The notes under the pieces were generated by a model, which was not told the DNA's origin, made no database searches, and saw nothing but the letters and a program-made list of their open reading frames with translations. Positions 54,045-62,609 of a stretch of 64,000 nt of DNA are shown here, piece by piece (within the stretch, counting starts at the first letter, position 1; each line of letters starts with the position of its first letter). Source of the DNA: Polyangiaceae bacterium (GTDB taxonomy: Bacteria; Myxococcota_A; Polyangia; Polyangiales; Polyangiaceae); contig JABFXY010000145.1 of assembly GCA_013361525.1 (NCBI GenBank), positions 1 to 64,000 on the forward strand, in the 5' to 3' direction. The position numbers and the translations under genes were made by a program.

Positions 54045-54118
54045 CCGCGGGCGTTGGACTAGCGTGTCAGCCGTGGTGGCAACGGATCAGGGCGCGACCT
54101 TCGACGTGCTAAATCGCG

Positions 54119-54148
54119 CGACGTGGCGCCCACGTCGTGGCCATTTTT
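54119..54148 (+). terminator. Hairpin with T-tract after the FGE-fold gene
   Basis: CGACGTGG, 3-nt loop, CCACGTCG (54119-54137), followed after 6 nt by TTTTT (54144-54148). It lies 75 nt after the gene stop and just before the tRNA gene, so it could separate the two transcripts. Confidence 0.5.
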
Positions 54149-54168
54149 CAGGGCGCACTCCAGTGCAC

Positions 54169-54242
54169 GGGCCCATAGCTCAATCGGTCAGAGCCCCCGG
54201 CTCATAACCGGGCTGTTCCTGGTTCGAACCCAGGTGGGCCTA
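54169..54242 (+). tRNA. tRNA with CAU anticodon (Met or Ile2), no encoded CCA
   Basis: 74 nt folds as a full cloverleaf. The acceptor stem is GGGCCCA/TGGGCCT with a terminal G-U pair and discriminator A. D stem GCTC/GAGC, anticodon stem CCCGG/CCGGG with loop CTCATAA (anticodon CAU at 54203-54205), T arm CCTGG-TTCGAAC-CCAGG. The 3' CCA is not encoded. It lacks the G-C triplet and C1-A72 features of an initiator. Elongator Met and k2C-Ile2 cannot be told apart by eye. Confidence 0.9.
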
Positions 54243-54292
54243 CAGCGTCGGCGTTTTCCCAATCGTAACGATCCAGAGGTGACAGAAGCCCC

Positions 54293-55024
54293 GTGAGCAT
54301 TCGACAGCAGATCCCCTTGCTCGAAGCCCTCGCCGATATCGACGAACGTATACGGGTGGTGGAGGAGGACCTCGCGCTCCGGCGCGGCGGGCTCCAGGCG
54401 CTGCGAGGAGAGGTGGCAGGCCTCGAGACGAAGATTGCAGCGAGCAGCGAATCCATCTCCTCGATGGAGAAGACGCGCAACGAGCTTCAGCTCGAGGTGC
54501 GTCAGATGGGCTCTCAGATCGAAAAGTCACGCGAGAAGCTGGGTCGCTCGCGCAACGAACGAGAGAGCCTCGCTGCCACGCGCGAGCTCGAGGAGCTGCG
54601 CAAGCTCGTTCGAGATCGCGAGGACGAGGTCCAGAAGCTCGAGAACCTGCTCGAGCGCGCCCGCACCTCGATCACCGAATCCAAGACCCGTCACGACGCG
54701 CTCACCAAAGAGCTGGAAGGTGATGCCGAGGGCGTCACGCAGGCTCTTTCGGAGCGCGAGACCCAGCGCGTCCAGCTGCTGGCCGAGCGCGAGACGGCCG
54801 TGAAAGCGCTGCCGCCCATCCTCTATCGTCGTTACGAGACGATCCGCAGCCGCCGCCCGCGCGCCATCGCGAGCACGCACAACGGAACGTGCAACGGCTG
54901 TTTCATCTCGGTCCCGCCGATGATGTTCCAGAAGATGATGCGGCAGGAAGAGTTCGAGCAGTGCCCGAACTGCAAGCGCATTCTCTATTACGTGCCGAAG
55001 GACTCCGGGGGCAGCAACGCGTGA
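54293..55024 (+). CDS. Coiled-coil protein with C-terminal zinc ribbon (CT398/zf-RING_7-like)
   Basis: 243 residues from GTG 54293. Residues about 5-180 form a long charged coiled-coil hairpin. The C-terminal four-Cys ribbon is GTCNGCFISVPPMMFQKM and EFEQCPNCKRILY, the pattern of bacterial zf-RING_7 nucleic-acid-binding proteins. It overlaps the next kinase gene by 4 nt (GTGA), so the two are co-translated. Role unknown; the family is often near rnhA or RNase P RNA genes in other bacteria, which I do not see here. Confidence 0.85.
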   Translation: MSIRQQIPLLEALADIDERIRVVEEDLALRRGGLQALRGEVAGLETKIAASSESISSMEKTRNELQLEVRQMGSQIEKSREKLGRSRNERESLAATRELEELRKLVRDREDEVQKLENLLERARTSITESKTRHDALTKELEGDAEGVTQALSERETQRVQLLAERETAVKALPPILYRRYETIRSRRPRAIASTHNGTCNGCFISVPPMMFQKMMRQEEFEQCPNCKRILYYVPKDSGGSNA

Positions 55025-56298
55025 AGGCCTGCGACGCTTGCCACCGGCTGTTCGAGGATACGTCGGGCTTCTGTCCCATCGATGGGACGAAGCTCGAGCC
55101 GGTCGCCACGGCGAAGCTGCCGAGCGACCCGGAAGACAACCGGATCGGGAAGCGTCTCTGCGGGCGCTACGTCATCTATCGCGTCGTCGCGGACGGCGGC
55201 ATGGGCCGCGTCTACCAAGCCCTCGACGAGGTCGCCCAGCGGAACGTCGCGCTGAAAATCCTCCACCCCGACGTCGCCACCGACACGGTCGCAGTGGAGC
55301 GGTTCAAGCGCGAGTTCGAGGTGTCCACGAGCCTGCGCCACACGAACATCGTGGAGGTGCTCGGCTTCGAGCGGACCGACGACGCGTCGTACGCCCTCGT
55401 CATGGAGTACCTCGAGGGCGAGGAGCTGCGCATGCTCCTCAAGCGCGAGAAGCTCATGAAGCCGGAGCGCGTCATCCGGATGGCCAGCCAGGTCGCCCTC
55501 GGCCTCGAGGCTGCCCACGCGCGCAAGCAGGTTCACCGCGATCTCAAGCCCGACAACCTGTTTTTGGGGCACACGCCGGACGGCGACGTCACGAAGATCC
55601 TCGATTTCGGCTCCGTCCGTGACAACAACGAGAACGCGAAGAAGCTGACGGTGATGGGAACGACGATCGGATCGCCGTTCTACATGGCGCCGGAGCAGGC
55701 GCAGGGACTCGCGACGCTCGATCACCGTGCGGACATCTGGTCGCTCGCGGCGATCGTCTACGAGAGCCTCACCGGCAAGGTGCCCTTCATGGGCAACACC
55801 GGTCCCTCGATCCTCCTCGCGATCCTCACGCAAGAGCCGGATCCCATCAGCCAAGTCGGTGCGGCGCAGAACGTCCCCGCGACGATGGACGAGGTCATCG
55901 AGATCGCGCTCGCTAAGAATCCGGAGATTCGTTACGCGTCGATCGGCGCGTTCGTCGATGCATTCGGGCGCGCCTACGGCCTCGAGGGTGACCACCGAGC
56001 CTGGGCAACCACGTCGGAGGCCACGGTCTGCCAGCAGATCGCCGAGCGCCTGCCGTCGAAGCTCGTCGAGCACCAGCAGAAAGGCGCGCAAGCCGCGAGC
56101 TTCCGGGACATGGATGCGGCCTTCCGGTCTTCGCCGACCACGACGACTTCCGCGGGGCGCGCGGGCAGCGAGGCGAGCCTACCTGCCGACTACGTCATCA
56201 TGGGCTTGCCGCCGGCACGGCCGGCGTGGTTCTGGCCCGCGATCGGCGGTGGGGCGATTGTCGTCGTGGCGATCGTTGCGTTCCTCGTCACGCGCTGA
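55021..56298 (+). CDS. Ser/Thr protein kinase with N-terminal zinc-ribbon and C-terminal membrane anchor
   Basis: 425 residues from GTG 55021. An N-terminal mini zinc ribbon (CDACHRLFEDTSGFCPIDG) precedes the kinase domain (about 48-315): Gly loop ADGGMGRVYQA, Lys79, HRDLKPDN (172-179), DFG (195-197) and YMAPEQAQG. The C-terminus is one membrane helix (WPAIGGGAIVVVAIVAFLV) ending 3 residues before the stop, so the kinase stays in the cytoplasm. It is co-translated with the coiled-coil gene and upstream of prkA. Confidence 0.93.
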   Translation: MKACDACHRLFEDTSGFCPIDGTKLEPVATAKLPSDPEDNRIGKRLCGRYVIYRVVADGGMGRVYQALDEVAQRNVALKILHPDVATDTVAVERFKREFEVSTSLRHTNIVEVLGFERTDDASYALVMEYLEGEELRMLLKREKLMKPERVIRMASQVALGLEAAHARKQVHRDLKPDNLFLGHTPDGDVTKILDFGSVRDNNENAKKLTVMGTTIGSPFYMAPEQAQGLATLDHRADIWSLAAIVYESLTGKVPFMGNTGPSILLAILTQEPDPISQVGAAQNVPATMDEVIEIALAKNPEIRYASIGAFVDAFGRAYGLEGDHRAWATTSEATVCQQIAERLPSKLVEHQQKGAQAASFRDMDAAFRSSPTTTTSAGRAGSEASLPADYVIMGLPPARPAWFWPAIGGGAIVVVAIVAFLVTR

Positions 56299-56367
56299 CG
56301 GACCGGACATCGAGAGGGCGCTCGACGCGCGCACGGTCGCTTCCGGCTGGTGCTAGGCTTCGAGCGC

Positions 56368-58674
56368 GTGGCCGATTCCAAAGACGACGTCAAAAACCGC
56401 CGCAAGCTCGCCCTCCTCGAGCTCGATACGATCGCGACCGCCCTCGAACAGCGCTTCGCCGCCTCGAAGACGGTCCTGACGTTCAAGGAGTACCTCGAGC
56501 TCTTCGCCGAGAACCCGAATCGTCACGGGCGCGACGCTGCGACGTACGTCCGGGACATGTTCGATCACTACGGCGTCGACACCGTCGACAAGCCGTGGGG
56601 GCGGATGCCCCGGTACAAGCTCTTCGACCTTCCGTGGGAGACGAGCGTCCAAGCCCGCGAGGTGCCGCTCGTCGGCCAAGAGGAGCTGCAGAGCGCCGTC
56701 TACAAGTTTCTCTGCAACTTCGTGAACGAGGGCCGGCCGAACAAGCTGATCCTCATGCACGGGCCGAACGGCAGCGCGAAGAGCACGACCGCGGCCTGTG
56801 TGCTGCGCGCGCTCGAGCATTACTCCACGCTCGAAGACGGCGCGCTCTATCGCTTTCACTGGGTCTTTCCGAGCCGCAAGACGACGCGCGGATCGATCGG
56901 CTTCGGCGAGACGAAGACCAAGACGACGCTCTCCGCCACCAACATGGAAGAGAGCTTCGCGCACCTCGCCGACGACGAGATCGACGCCCGCCTGGTGATG
57001 GAAATTCGGGACCATCCTCTGTTCTTGCTTCCGCTCGCGGAGCGCAGGCAGTTCCTCGACAAGATCTACGAAGGCACCGGGGAACGGCCGCCGATGTGGC
57101 TCGTCACCGGGCAGCTGTCGCACAAGAACCAGCAGGTCTTCCAAGCGCTGATGATGGCCGAGGAGGGCAACCTCCTGCGCGCGCTCCGACACGTGCAGAT
57201 CGAGCGCTGGCAGATCTCGAAGAAGTATCGCCAAGGCGCGATCACGTTGGGCCCCGAGCTCAGCGTCGACGCCGGCGAGCGGCAGGTCACCGCCGATCGA
57301 TCCCTGTCCGCGCTGCCCACCGCGCTCCAAGCAACGACGCTCTTCGAAGCGCACGGTGAGCTCATCGAGGCGGCCGGCGGTGTGCTCGAGTTCAGCGACT
57401 TGTTGAAGCGCCCCATCGATGCGTTCCGCTATTTGCAGCTGACGCTCGAGACGGGTGAGGTCGCGCTCCCGCACCAGAACGTGCAGACCAACGTCGTGAT
57501 GGTCGGCAGCGCGAACGAGATTCATCTCGCTGCGTTCCGCGAACACCCGGAGTTCCCGAGCTTCCGCGGGCGCTTCGAGCTCGTCGCGGTTCCGTATTTG
57601 AAGAGCGCGGTCGACGAGCGACGCATCTACGACATGCAGATCGTGCCGTACATGTCTCGGCACGTCGCGCCGCACGCGACCACCGTCGCCGCCGAGTTCG
57701 CGGTGATGACGCGGCTCGCGAAGCCGAGCGCCGATCGGTACAGCCCCGAGCTCGGCAAGATCCTCAAAGAGCTCAGCGTGGAGCAGAAGATGGATCTCTA
57801 CTCCACCGGCGCGATCCCGGAGTCGCTCGACGGCGACGCGCGGAAGGTTCTGCGCGCGGGTTTGGCGAGCATCTACCGCGAGACGGAGTCGTCGGTCGAC
57901 TACGAGGGCAAAGACGGTGCGAGCCCGCGCACGATGCGAACGGTGCTGCTGCTCGCGTCGCAACACCCCGACTACCAGTCCCTGTCGCCGTTCGCGGTCC
58001 TCGCGACGCTCGACGAGCTCTGCAAACAAACGTCGGAGTACGACTGGCTGCGCCTCAAGCCCCAAGCCGGCGGCTACCACGACACCAAAGAGATGCGGAC
58101 CGTGGTGCGCCGGCGCCTCCTCGACCGCATCGAAGAAGAGATGCGGCGCGCGAGCGGGCTCGTCGAAGAGCTCAAATACAAGGAGCTCTTCGATCGCTAC
58201 GTGAACCACGTTTCGGTGTGGGTCAAAGGCGAGACGATCCGAAACCCCCTCACCGGCGAGTACGAAAAGGCCGACGAGCGGCTCATGCGCGAGGTGGAGG
58301 GCCTGCTCGGGATCCAGACGAAGAACGAAGATCACCGGCGCGGTCTCATCTCGTCGATCGCGGCGTGGGCGATCGATCATCCGGGCGAAAAGGTCATCTA
58401 CGCGACGGTGTTCCCCGACGTCGTGAGGCGCCTGCGCGAAGCCGTTTTCCTCGAGCGACGCAAGCCCGTCGCGCACCTCGTGCGCGACCTCGCGCGCATC
58501 CTTCGAGAGCGCAAAGAGCACAAGCCGCACAAGGCCGACAAAGACCTCAACGAGGTGCGTCGCCACGAGGCGGAGCAGATGATGGATAGGCTCACGACCA
58601 TGGGCTACAACGAGGACTCCGCGCTCGACGCGGCGAGCGCCGTGCTCCGCCACCGGTTCGCCGAGCTCGTGTAG
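56368..58674 (+). CDS. prkA: PrkA/YeaG-type serine protein kinase (AAA+ fold)
   Basis: About 768 residues from GTG 56368 (GTG 56350 also possible). It has an AAA+ core with Walker A GPNGSAKST (132-140), a PrkA-type C-terminal region, and EYLELFAENP...RDMFDHYGVDT at the start. E. coli YeaG and B. subtilis PrkA are about 630-645 residues, so this copy is roughly 120 residues longer. YeaH and SpoVR, its usual neighbours, are absent. Instead it follows a eukaryote-like kinase by 69 nt. Confidence 0.93.
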   Translation: MADSKDDVKNRRKLALLELDTIATALEQRFAASKTVLTFKEYLELFAENPNRHGRDAATYVRDMFDHYGVDTVDKPWGRMPRYKLFDLPWETSVQAREVPLVGQEELQSAVYKFLCNFVNEGRPNKLILMHGPNGSAKSTTAACVLRALEHYSTLEDGALYRFHWVFPSRKTTRGSIGFGETKTKTTLSATNMEESFAHLADDEIDARLVMEIRDHPLFLLPLAERRQFLDKIYEGTGERPPMWLVTGQLSHKNQQVFQALMMAEEGNLLRALRHVQIERWQISKKYRQGAITLGPELSVDAGERQVTADRSLSALPTALQATTLFEAHGELIEAAGGVLEFSDLLKRPIDAFRYLQLTLETGEVALPHQNVQTNVVMVGSANEIHLAAFREHPEFPSFRGRFELVAVPYLKSAVDERRIYDMQIVPYMSRHVAPHATTVAAEFAVMTRLAKPSADRYSPELGKILKELSVEQKMDLYSTGAIPESLDGDARKVLRAGLASIYRETESSVDYEGKDGASPRTMRTVLLLASQHPDYQSLSPFAVLATLDELCKQTSEYDWLRLKPQAGGYHDTKEMRTVVRRRLLDRIEEEMRRASGLVEELKYKELFDRYVNHVSVWVKGETIRNPLTGEYEKADERLMREVEGLLGIQTKNEDHRRGLISSIAAWAIDHPGEKVIYATVFPDVVRRLREAVFLERRKPVAHLVRDLARILRERKEHKPHKADKDLNEVRRHEAEQMMDRLTTMGYNEDSALDAASAVLRHRFAELV

Positions 58675-58693
58675 CCGCTCGAAGAGACGCACG

Positions 58694-59470
58694 TTGCTCG
58701 TCGATACCCATTGCCACCTGGACCGGGGCGTCTATCCCGAAGGCCCCGAAGAGCCGCTCGCGCGCGCCCGCGCGGCCGGCGTCGGCGCGTTCGTCTCGAT
58801 CGGCGTGGACGCGACGCTCGACGCCGCGCGCGACGCCATCGCGATCGCCGCCCGGACCGACGACGTATGGGCCACCGTCGGCCTGCACCCGCACGACGCG
58901 AAGGTCTGGACCGACGAAATGTCCGCGGAGATCGAGCGGCTCGCCGTGTCCCCGAAGGTCGTCGCCGTCGGCGAGATCGGCCTCGACTACCACTACATGT
59001 CGTCGCCAAAAGAGCAGCAGCTCGAGGTGTTTCGTCGCATGATCGCGCTCGCTCGGCGCGTGAAGCGAACGATCGTCATCCACACCCGTGAGGCGCCGGC
59101 GGACACGCTCGACGTGCTCGAAGCGGAAGGGGCGAGCGAGGTCGGCGGCATCATCCACTGCTTCAGCGAAGACCTGCCGTTCGCGCGCCGCGCGCTCGAT
59201 CTCGGTTTCGACCTATCGTTTTCCGGGATCGTGACGTTCAAGAACGCCAAGAGCATTCACGAGGTCGCCGCGTGGGCTCCGCTCGATCGCATCCTGGTCG
59301 AGACGGACAGCCCGTATCTCGCGCCGGTCCCATTTCGAGGCAAACCGTGCGAACCGGCCATGGTCGTGCACACTGCGAAGCGCGTCGCGGAGCTCCGCTC
59401 GATGCCGCTGGACGAGCTCACGCGAGCGACCAGCGACAACGCACGAAAACGCCTCGGGATCACGCTCTAG
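58694..59470 (+). CDS. tatD: TatD-family metal-dependent hydrolase
   Basis: 258 residues from TTG 58694, 19 nt after prkA. Motifs: DTHCHLDRG (metal His pair), GEIGLDYHY (Glu), HTREAPADT (His), GIIHCFSED (His), VETDSPYLAP (Asp). The full TatD set for a 3'-5' DNA/RNA exonuclease is present. Same strand and probably same transcript as prkA and the TonB-like gene that follows. Confidence 0.95.
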   Translation: MLVDTHCHLDRGVYPEGPEEPLARARAAGVGAFVSIGVDATLDAARDAIAIAARTDDVWATVGLHPHDAKVWTDEMSAEIERLAVSPKVVAVGEIGLDYHYMSSPKEQQLEVFRRMIALARRVKRTIVIHTREAPADTLDVLEAEGASEVGGIIHCFSEDLPFARRALDLGFDLSFSGIVTFKNAKSIHEVAAWAPLDRILVETDSPYLAPVPFRGKPCEPAMVVHTAKRVAELRSMPLDELTRATSDNARKRLGITL

Positions 59471-59478
59471 GCACGGTT

Positions 59479-59516
59479 GTCACCGGCGACCGGCCGGTTC
59501 AAACTACGCCGGTGAC
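59479..59516 (+). promoter_or_regulatory. 9-bp inverted repeat overlapping the TonB-like start codon
   Basis: GTCACCGGC (59479-59487) and GCCGGTGAC (59508-59516) with a 20-nt spacer. The second arm covers the GTG start at 59512, so folding would hide the start codon. It could be a translational switch or an operator. Confidence 0.4.
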
Positions 59517-60849
59517 CGGGAAGCGCGCGATCGACATCGGGACGGCGAGCGCGCTTTCGCTCGCCGGTCACGCGACGATCGCCTTCGCTTTTTTGTCGGC
59601 GGTCCATCTCGCGCAATCAGGCCTCCTCGACGACGAGGAGAAACCGGCGCGCGCTCGAACGGTGGCCGCGCAAGCCCGAGAAGAGGCGACGCTCGAAATC
59701 GAGCTCGTGCCTTCGCCCGAGCGAACGGACATCACCGCCAACGAGCGGGCGGAGCGCGAGCAAATCCGCGTCCCCGCAGGCGGTTCACTCGTCCCGCGCA
59801 TCGACCAGGATCGCCGCGGTCGCGGCGGCGACGATCGTGTGCCCGAGCCGGCGCTGAACCTCGCAGATCAAGACGATCGGATCACGCGGATGCAGGGCTC
59901 GATGACGCATCTCGAGGTGTCGCAGCTGCCGCGTATCGACACGAAAAAGCAGCGCGAGTCGTACGAGGATCGCCGCGCCAGCCGCGAGCCGATGGAGCTG
60001 ACGTTCGTCGCGATGGGCAACCGCGGGATCATCGAAGAGCGGCGCCGCGAGGCGAAGGTGGATCCCGGGGCAGGGCTCGCCTCGGCGACGGCGCGCAACC
60101 GCGCCGGTGGCACGTTGGGCGACGCCGCGAAGGAGCACGGGTGGGGTGCGCGCGTCGGTCCTGTCGGAACCGATGCGGTTGGAGCTCAAAAAGCTTCGCC
60201 GGGGCAGGGGATTCTCACCGCATGGGACGTCGGGCGCGAGTCCGACGCGGCGGTGAACGCGCATGCGAGGCCGCTCGTGTCGCAGCAGGATCCGTCGGTC
60301 CCTGCGCTCACCGAAGGTCGGCCGAACGACAACGTCGAGGACGAGCAAGCAGTCGCCGCGCGGCAGGCTTCACTCCTCCACGCAAGCACCTCCGGCGCGA
60401 AGAACGCCGGCGAGGGGCGGGGAGGGGAGACCGGACCCGGTGCAGTCGGCGCAGGCGGTTCGAAGGGCCCCGGTCAGTCGTCGGCGCCCGCGGGCGCGGG
60501 AGGGGCGGGCCCCGCCGATCTCGTGAAGCTCGGCTACATCCGCACCGTGCAGAGCAAGGTGCATCCGCATTGGGCAAACGCGTTCCCCAAGTGGGCCGCG
60601 CTCGAGGGGCGGGGTGGGTCGGCCGTCATCTCGTTCACCATCGAAGCCGACGGCACCGTTTCCAGTGCGCGCGTCGCGCGGTCGAGCACCATCGCGGAGT
60701 TCGACGAGAACGTCCGCAAGGCCGTGCTGAAGGGCGCGCCGTTCGGCAAGCTCCCCTCGAGCCTCGGCCAGCGGTTCACGATGTCGATCACGTTCAACGC
60801 GCCGAACCCGGCCGTGCGACCCAAGTTCTCCGGCGACGGACCCCAGTAG
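59512..60849 (+). CDS. TonB-like energy-transducing protein with long Gly/Ala-rich spacer
   Basis: 445 residues from GTG 59512. N-terminal membrane helix (ALSLAGHATIAFAFLSAVHL), a charged region (about 50-220), a Gly/Ala-rich stretch (about 285-325), and a TonB C-terminal domain (about 335-430): IRTVQSKVHPHWANAFP, GSAVISFTIEADGTVSSARV and LGQRFTMSITF. It should span the periplasm and contact outer-membrane receptors. No exbB/exbD pair is adjacent, so these are encoded elsewhere. Confidence 0.85.
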   Translation: MTGKRAIDIGTASALSLAGHATIAFAFLSAVHLAQSGLLDDEEKPARARTVAAQAREEATLEIELVPSPERTDITANERAEREQIRVPAGGSLVPRIDQDRRGRGGDDRVPEPALNLADQDDRITRMQGSMTHLEVSQLPRIDTKKQRESYEDRRASREPMELTFVAMGNRGIIEERRREAKVDPGAGLASATARNRAGGTLGDAAKEHGWGARVGPVGTDAVGAQKASPGQGILTAWDVGRESDAAVNAHARPLVSQQDPSVPALTEGRPNDNVEDEQAVAARQASLLHASTSGAKNAGEGRGGETGPGAVGAGGSKGPGQSSAPAGAGGAGPADLVKLGYIRTVQSKVHPHWANAFPKWAALEGRGGSAVISFTIEADGTVSSARVARSSTIAEFDENVRKAVLKGAPFGKLPSSLGQRFTMSITFNAPNPAVRPKFSGDGPQ

Positions 60850-60906
60850 GCCGTCGAGCCGAACGCGCTCGCGCACGCCGTCAGTGGTGCGCCGCCGTCA
60901 ACGGGG

Positions 60907-61053
60907 TCAGTGGTGCATGCGCAGCCACTCGACCCCGAGCCACAGGACCAGGACCACGAGGGCGATCGCGACCTTCGACCACGTGCCGCCCTCGCTCCCG
61001 CGTCCGTCGGGGTGCTGGCTGATGCGACCGAGACCAATGTCGTCTTTCAGCAT
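60907..61053 (-). CDS. Small single-pass membrane protein
   Basis: 48 residues from ATG 61053. The N-terminal half is polar (LKDDIGLGRISQHPDGRG), and the C-terminal half is one membrane helix (VAIALVVLVLWLGVEWL) ending MHH. An in-frame GTG at 61104 would give 65 residues. No clear ribosome-binding site. Orientation is convergent with the TonB-like gene. No family recognised. Confidence 0.5.
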   Translation of the reverse strand: MLKDDIGLGRISQHPDGRGSEGGTWSKVAIALVVLVLWLGVEWLRMHH

Positions 61054-61192
61054 GTCGGCCAGTATGGGGCCGAGACGCGACGCGTCAAGACCTCTATTGA
61101 CCACAAGTTAATTCTTCAGGAGGGCGATCAGCGCGCGATTTCCCAAGGTGGACGACGCTGCGGTGGCTCGGTGATTCTGTTTCGAGCGTCGC

Positions 61193-61250
61193 CACTTCAG
61201 CACTATTGTGCGTACAGCCTAGGGCTACACGCACAATAGTGCTTGAAGTG
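61193..61250. repeat. 58-nt near-perfect palindrome
   Basis: Left arm CACTTCAGCACTATTGTGCG continuing to 61220. Right arm from 61221, ending CACAATAGTGCTTGAAGTG. The arms pair along almost their whole length with one bulge and two mismatches near the centre, and there is almost no loop. Each arm also holds its own GCAC-TATT-GTGC dyad. It lies 57 nt 3' of the methyltransferase gene, AT-richer than its surroundings. Confidence 0.8.
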
Positions 61251-61306
61251 AAAGCGCGCAGAATACGAGCAGGTCGCCTGCTCCGCGCGGTTGGAAGGGC
61301 TTCCCT

Positions 61307-61861
61307 TCAACCGACGAGGCGGTCCAGCGCGATAGCGCAGGCGGCTCGTACACTGAGGTGATTGAAGTCGCTGCCGGGCGCGCCGTGGATTGGCTCGAGG
61401 TGGACATCCGCCGCGTCGACCACGCTCGGCGCGAGGCCCCAGCCGGTGCCGAAGACGAGGAGGACCGTCTTGTCGGTCTTCTCGAGCCGAGCGCGCGCGT
61501 CGGCAAACGTGGTGATCGCGCGGCCACGTGCTGCCGCCGCGGTCGTCCAGACCTCGACGGCGGCGCGCCCTCCACACGCCTCGATCGCTTCGTCGAGGGT
61601 GATCGTCGTACGGACCAGCTCGAGCGCGCGCGCACGATCCGGGATGCGCTTCTTGCCCGACCCTTCGACCCAGTGATCGCGGATGCGTGCGACGAGCTCC
61701 CGTTGGGCTTCGATCGGATGCGTGACGAACATGGCAAACGCGCCGTAGGTCCGTGCACTTCTCGACATGTCGTGCAGATCGAGATTGGTCATCGCGGTCG
61801 TGACGACGTCGCCGTCCCGATCGAGGACGGGGTGATGCACGAGCGCTATCGCGATCCTCAT
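61307..61861 (-). CDS. SPOUT-type RNA methyltransferase (PF09936-like), TrmD-associated
   Basis: 184 residues. RIAIALVHHPVLDRDGDVVT at the start, SRSARTYGAFAMFVTHP, then a C-terminal knot: VLLVFGTGWGLAPSVVDAAD and FNHLSVRAACAIALDRL. This matches the SPOUT family that accompanies TrmD in Aquifex and Thermotoga, often encoded or fused next to it. Its ATG overlaps the trmD stop (ATGA). The methylated RNA is not known. Confidence 0.88.
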   Translation of the reverse strand: MRIAIALVHHPVLDRDGDVVTTAMTNLDLHDMSRSARTYGAFAMFVTHPIEAQRELVARIRDHWVEGSGKKRIPDRARALELVRTTITLDEAIEACGGRAAVEVWTTAAAARGRAITTFADARARLEKTDKTVLLVFGTGWGLAPSVVDAADVHLEPIHGAPGSDFNHLSVRAACAIALDRLVG

Positions 61862-62571
61862 GTCGAGCTTCGATCCTTGTTGGTGAGATCCGGCCTGCGC
61901 GCGTGCGTTCGCTCGAGCGACTGCGCCCGCCTCCAGGCATCGACGCGCGCGTGATCGCCCGAGGAAAGAATGGCGGGCACCGAATGGCCGCGAAACTCCG
62001 CCGGGCGCGTGTACTGCGGGTATTCGAGCGCGCCCTGGAGCTCGTCGCTGAAGGACTCCGACGTGGACGACGCGTCGTTGCCGAGCACGCCGGGAAGGAG
62101 ACGCACAGTCGCTTCGATGATCGCCATCGCGGCCACTTCGCCGCCGGTCATGACGAAGTCGCCGAGGGATGCCTCCTCGTGGACGAAGCTTCGAACGCGT
62201 TCGTCGAAGCCCTCGTATCGACCGCAGATCAGCGCAAGGTGCGGATGCGCCGACAACATGCGCGCCTTCGGCTGCGCGAACCTCGCGCCCTGCGGCGTCA
62301 AAAGAACACGGTGCGCGGCGGGCTCGCCGCCAGCCGCTGCGCGTTCGTCGATCGCTTCGAGCGCTGCGACGATCGGCTCGACGCGAAGGACCATCCCGCT
62401 GCCGCCGCCGTAGGGGGTGTCGTCGACGCTCTTGTGTTTGCCGAGCCCGAACGCGCGCAGCTCGACGAGATCCACCCGCGCGATGTGCTCCTCGACGGCG
62501 CGGCCGACCATGCTCGTCTCGAGAAAGACGTGGAACAGCTCCGGGAACAGTGTGACGACGGAGATGATCAT
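61858..62571 (-). CDS. trmD: tRNA (guanine37-N1)-methyltransferase
   Basis: About 237 residues from ATG 62571, which gives the family start MIISVVTLFPELFH. A GTG at 62613, overlapping the rimM stop, would add 14 residues. Knot motifs: DDTPYGGGSGMVLR, LICGRYEGFDERV, SLGDFVMTGGEVAAM and PQYTRPAEFRG. It methylates G37 of tRNAs to prevent frameshifting. It is between rimM and the PF09936-type gene, all coupled. Confidence 0.96.
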   Translation of the reverse strand: MIISVVTLFPELFHVFLETSMVGRAVEEHIARVDLVELRAFGLGKHKSVDDTPYGGGSGMVLRVEPIVAALEAIDERAAAGGEPAAHRVLLTPQGARFAQPKARMLSAHPHLALICGRYEGFDERVRSFVHEEASLGDFVMTGGEVAAMAIIEATVRLLPGVLGNDASSTSESFSDELQGALEYPQYTRPAEFRGHSVPAILSSGDHARVDAWRRAQSLERTHARRPDLTNKDRSST

Positions 62572-62609
62572 CGGCGGCCCGAGCCGATCGTCGCGGCGAT
62601 CGTCGGCGC

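Noticed and set aside
56353..58692. Open frame of about 779 codons antisense to prkA
   Set aside because: It mirrors prkA codon bias in very GC-rich DNA. Its product is Arg/Glu/His-rich with no domain pattern, while prkA has a clear family match.
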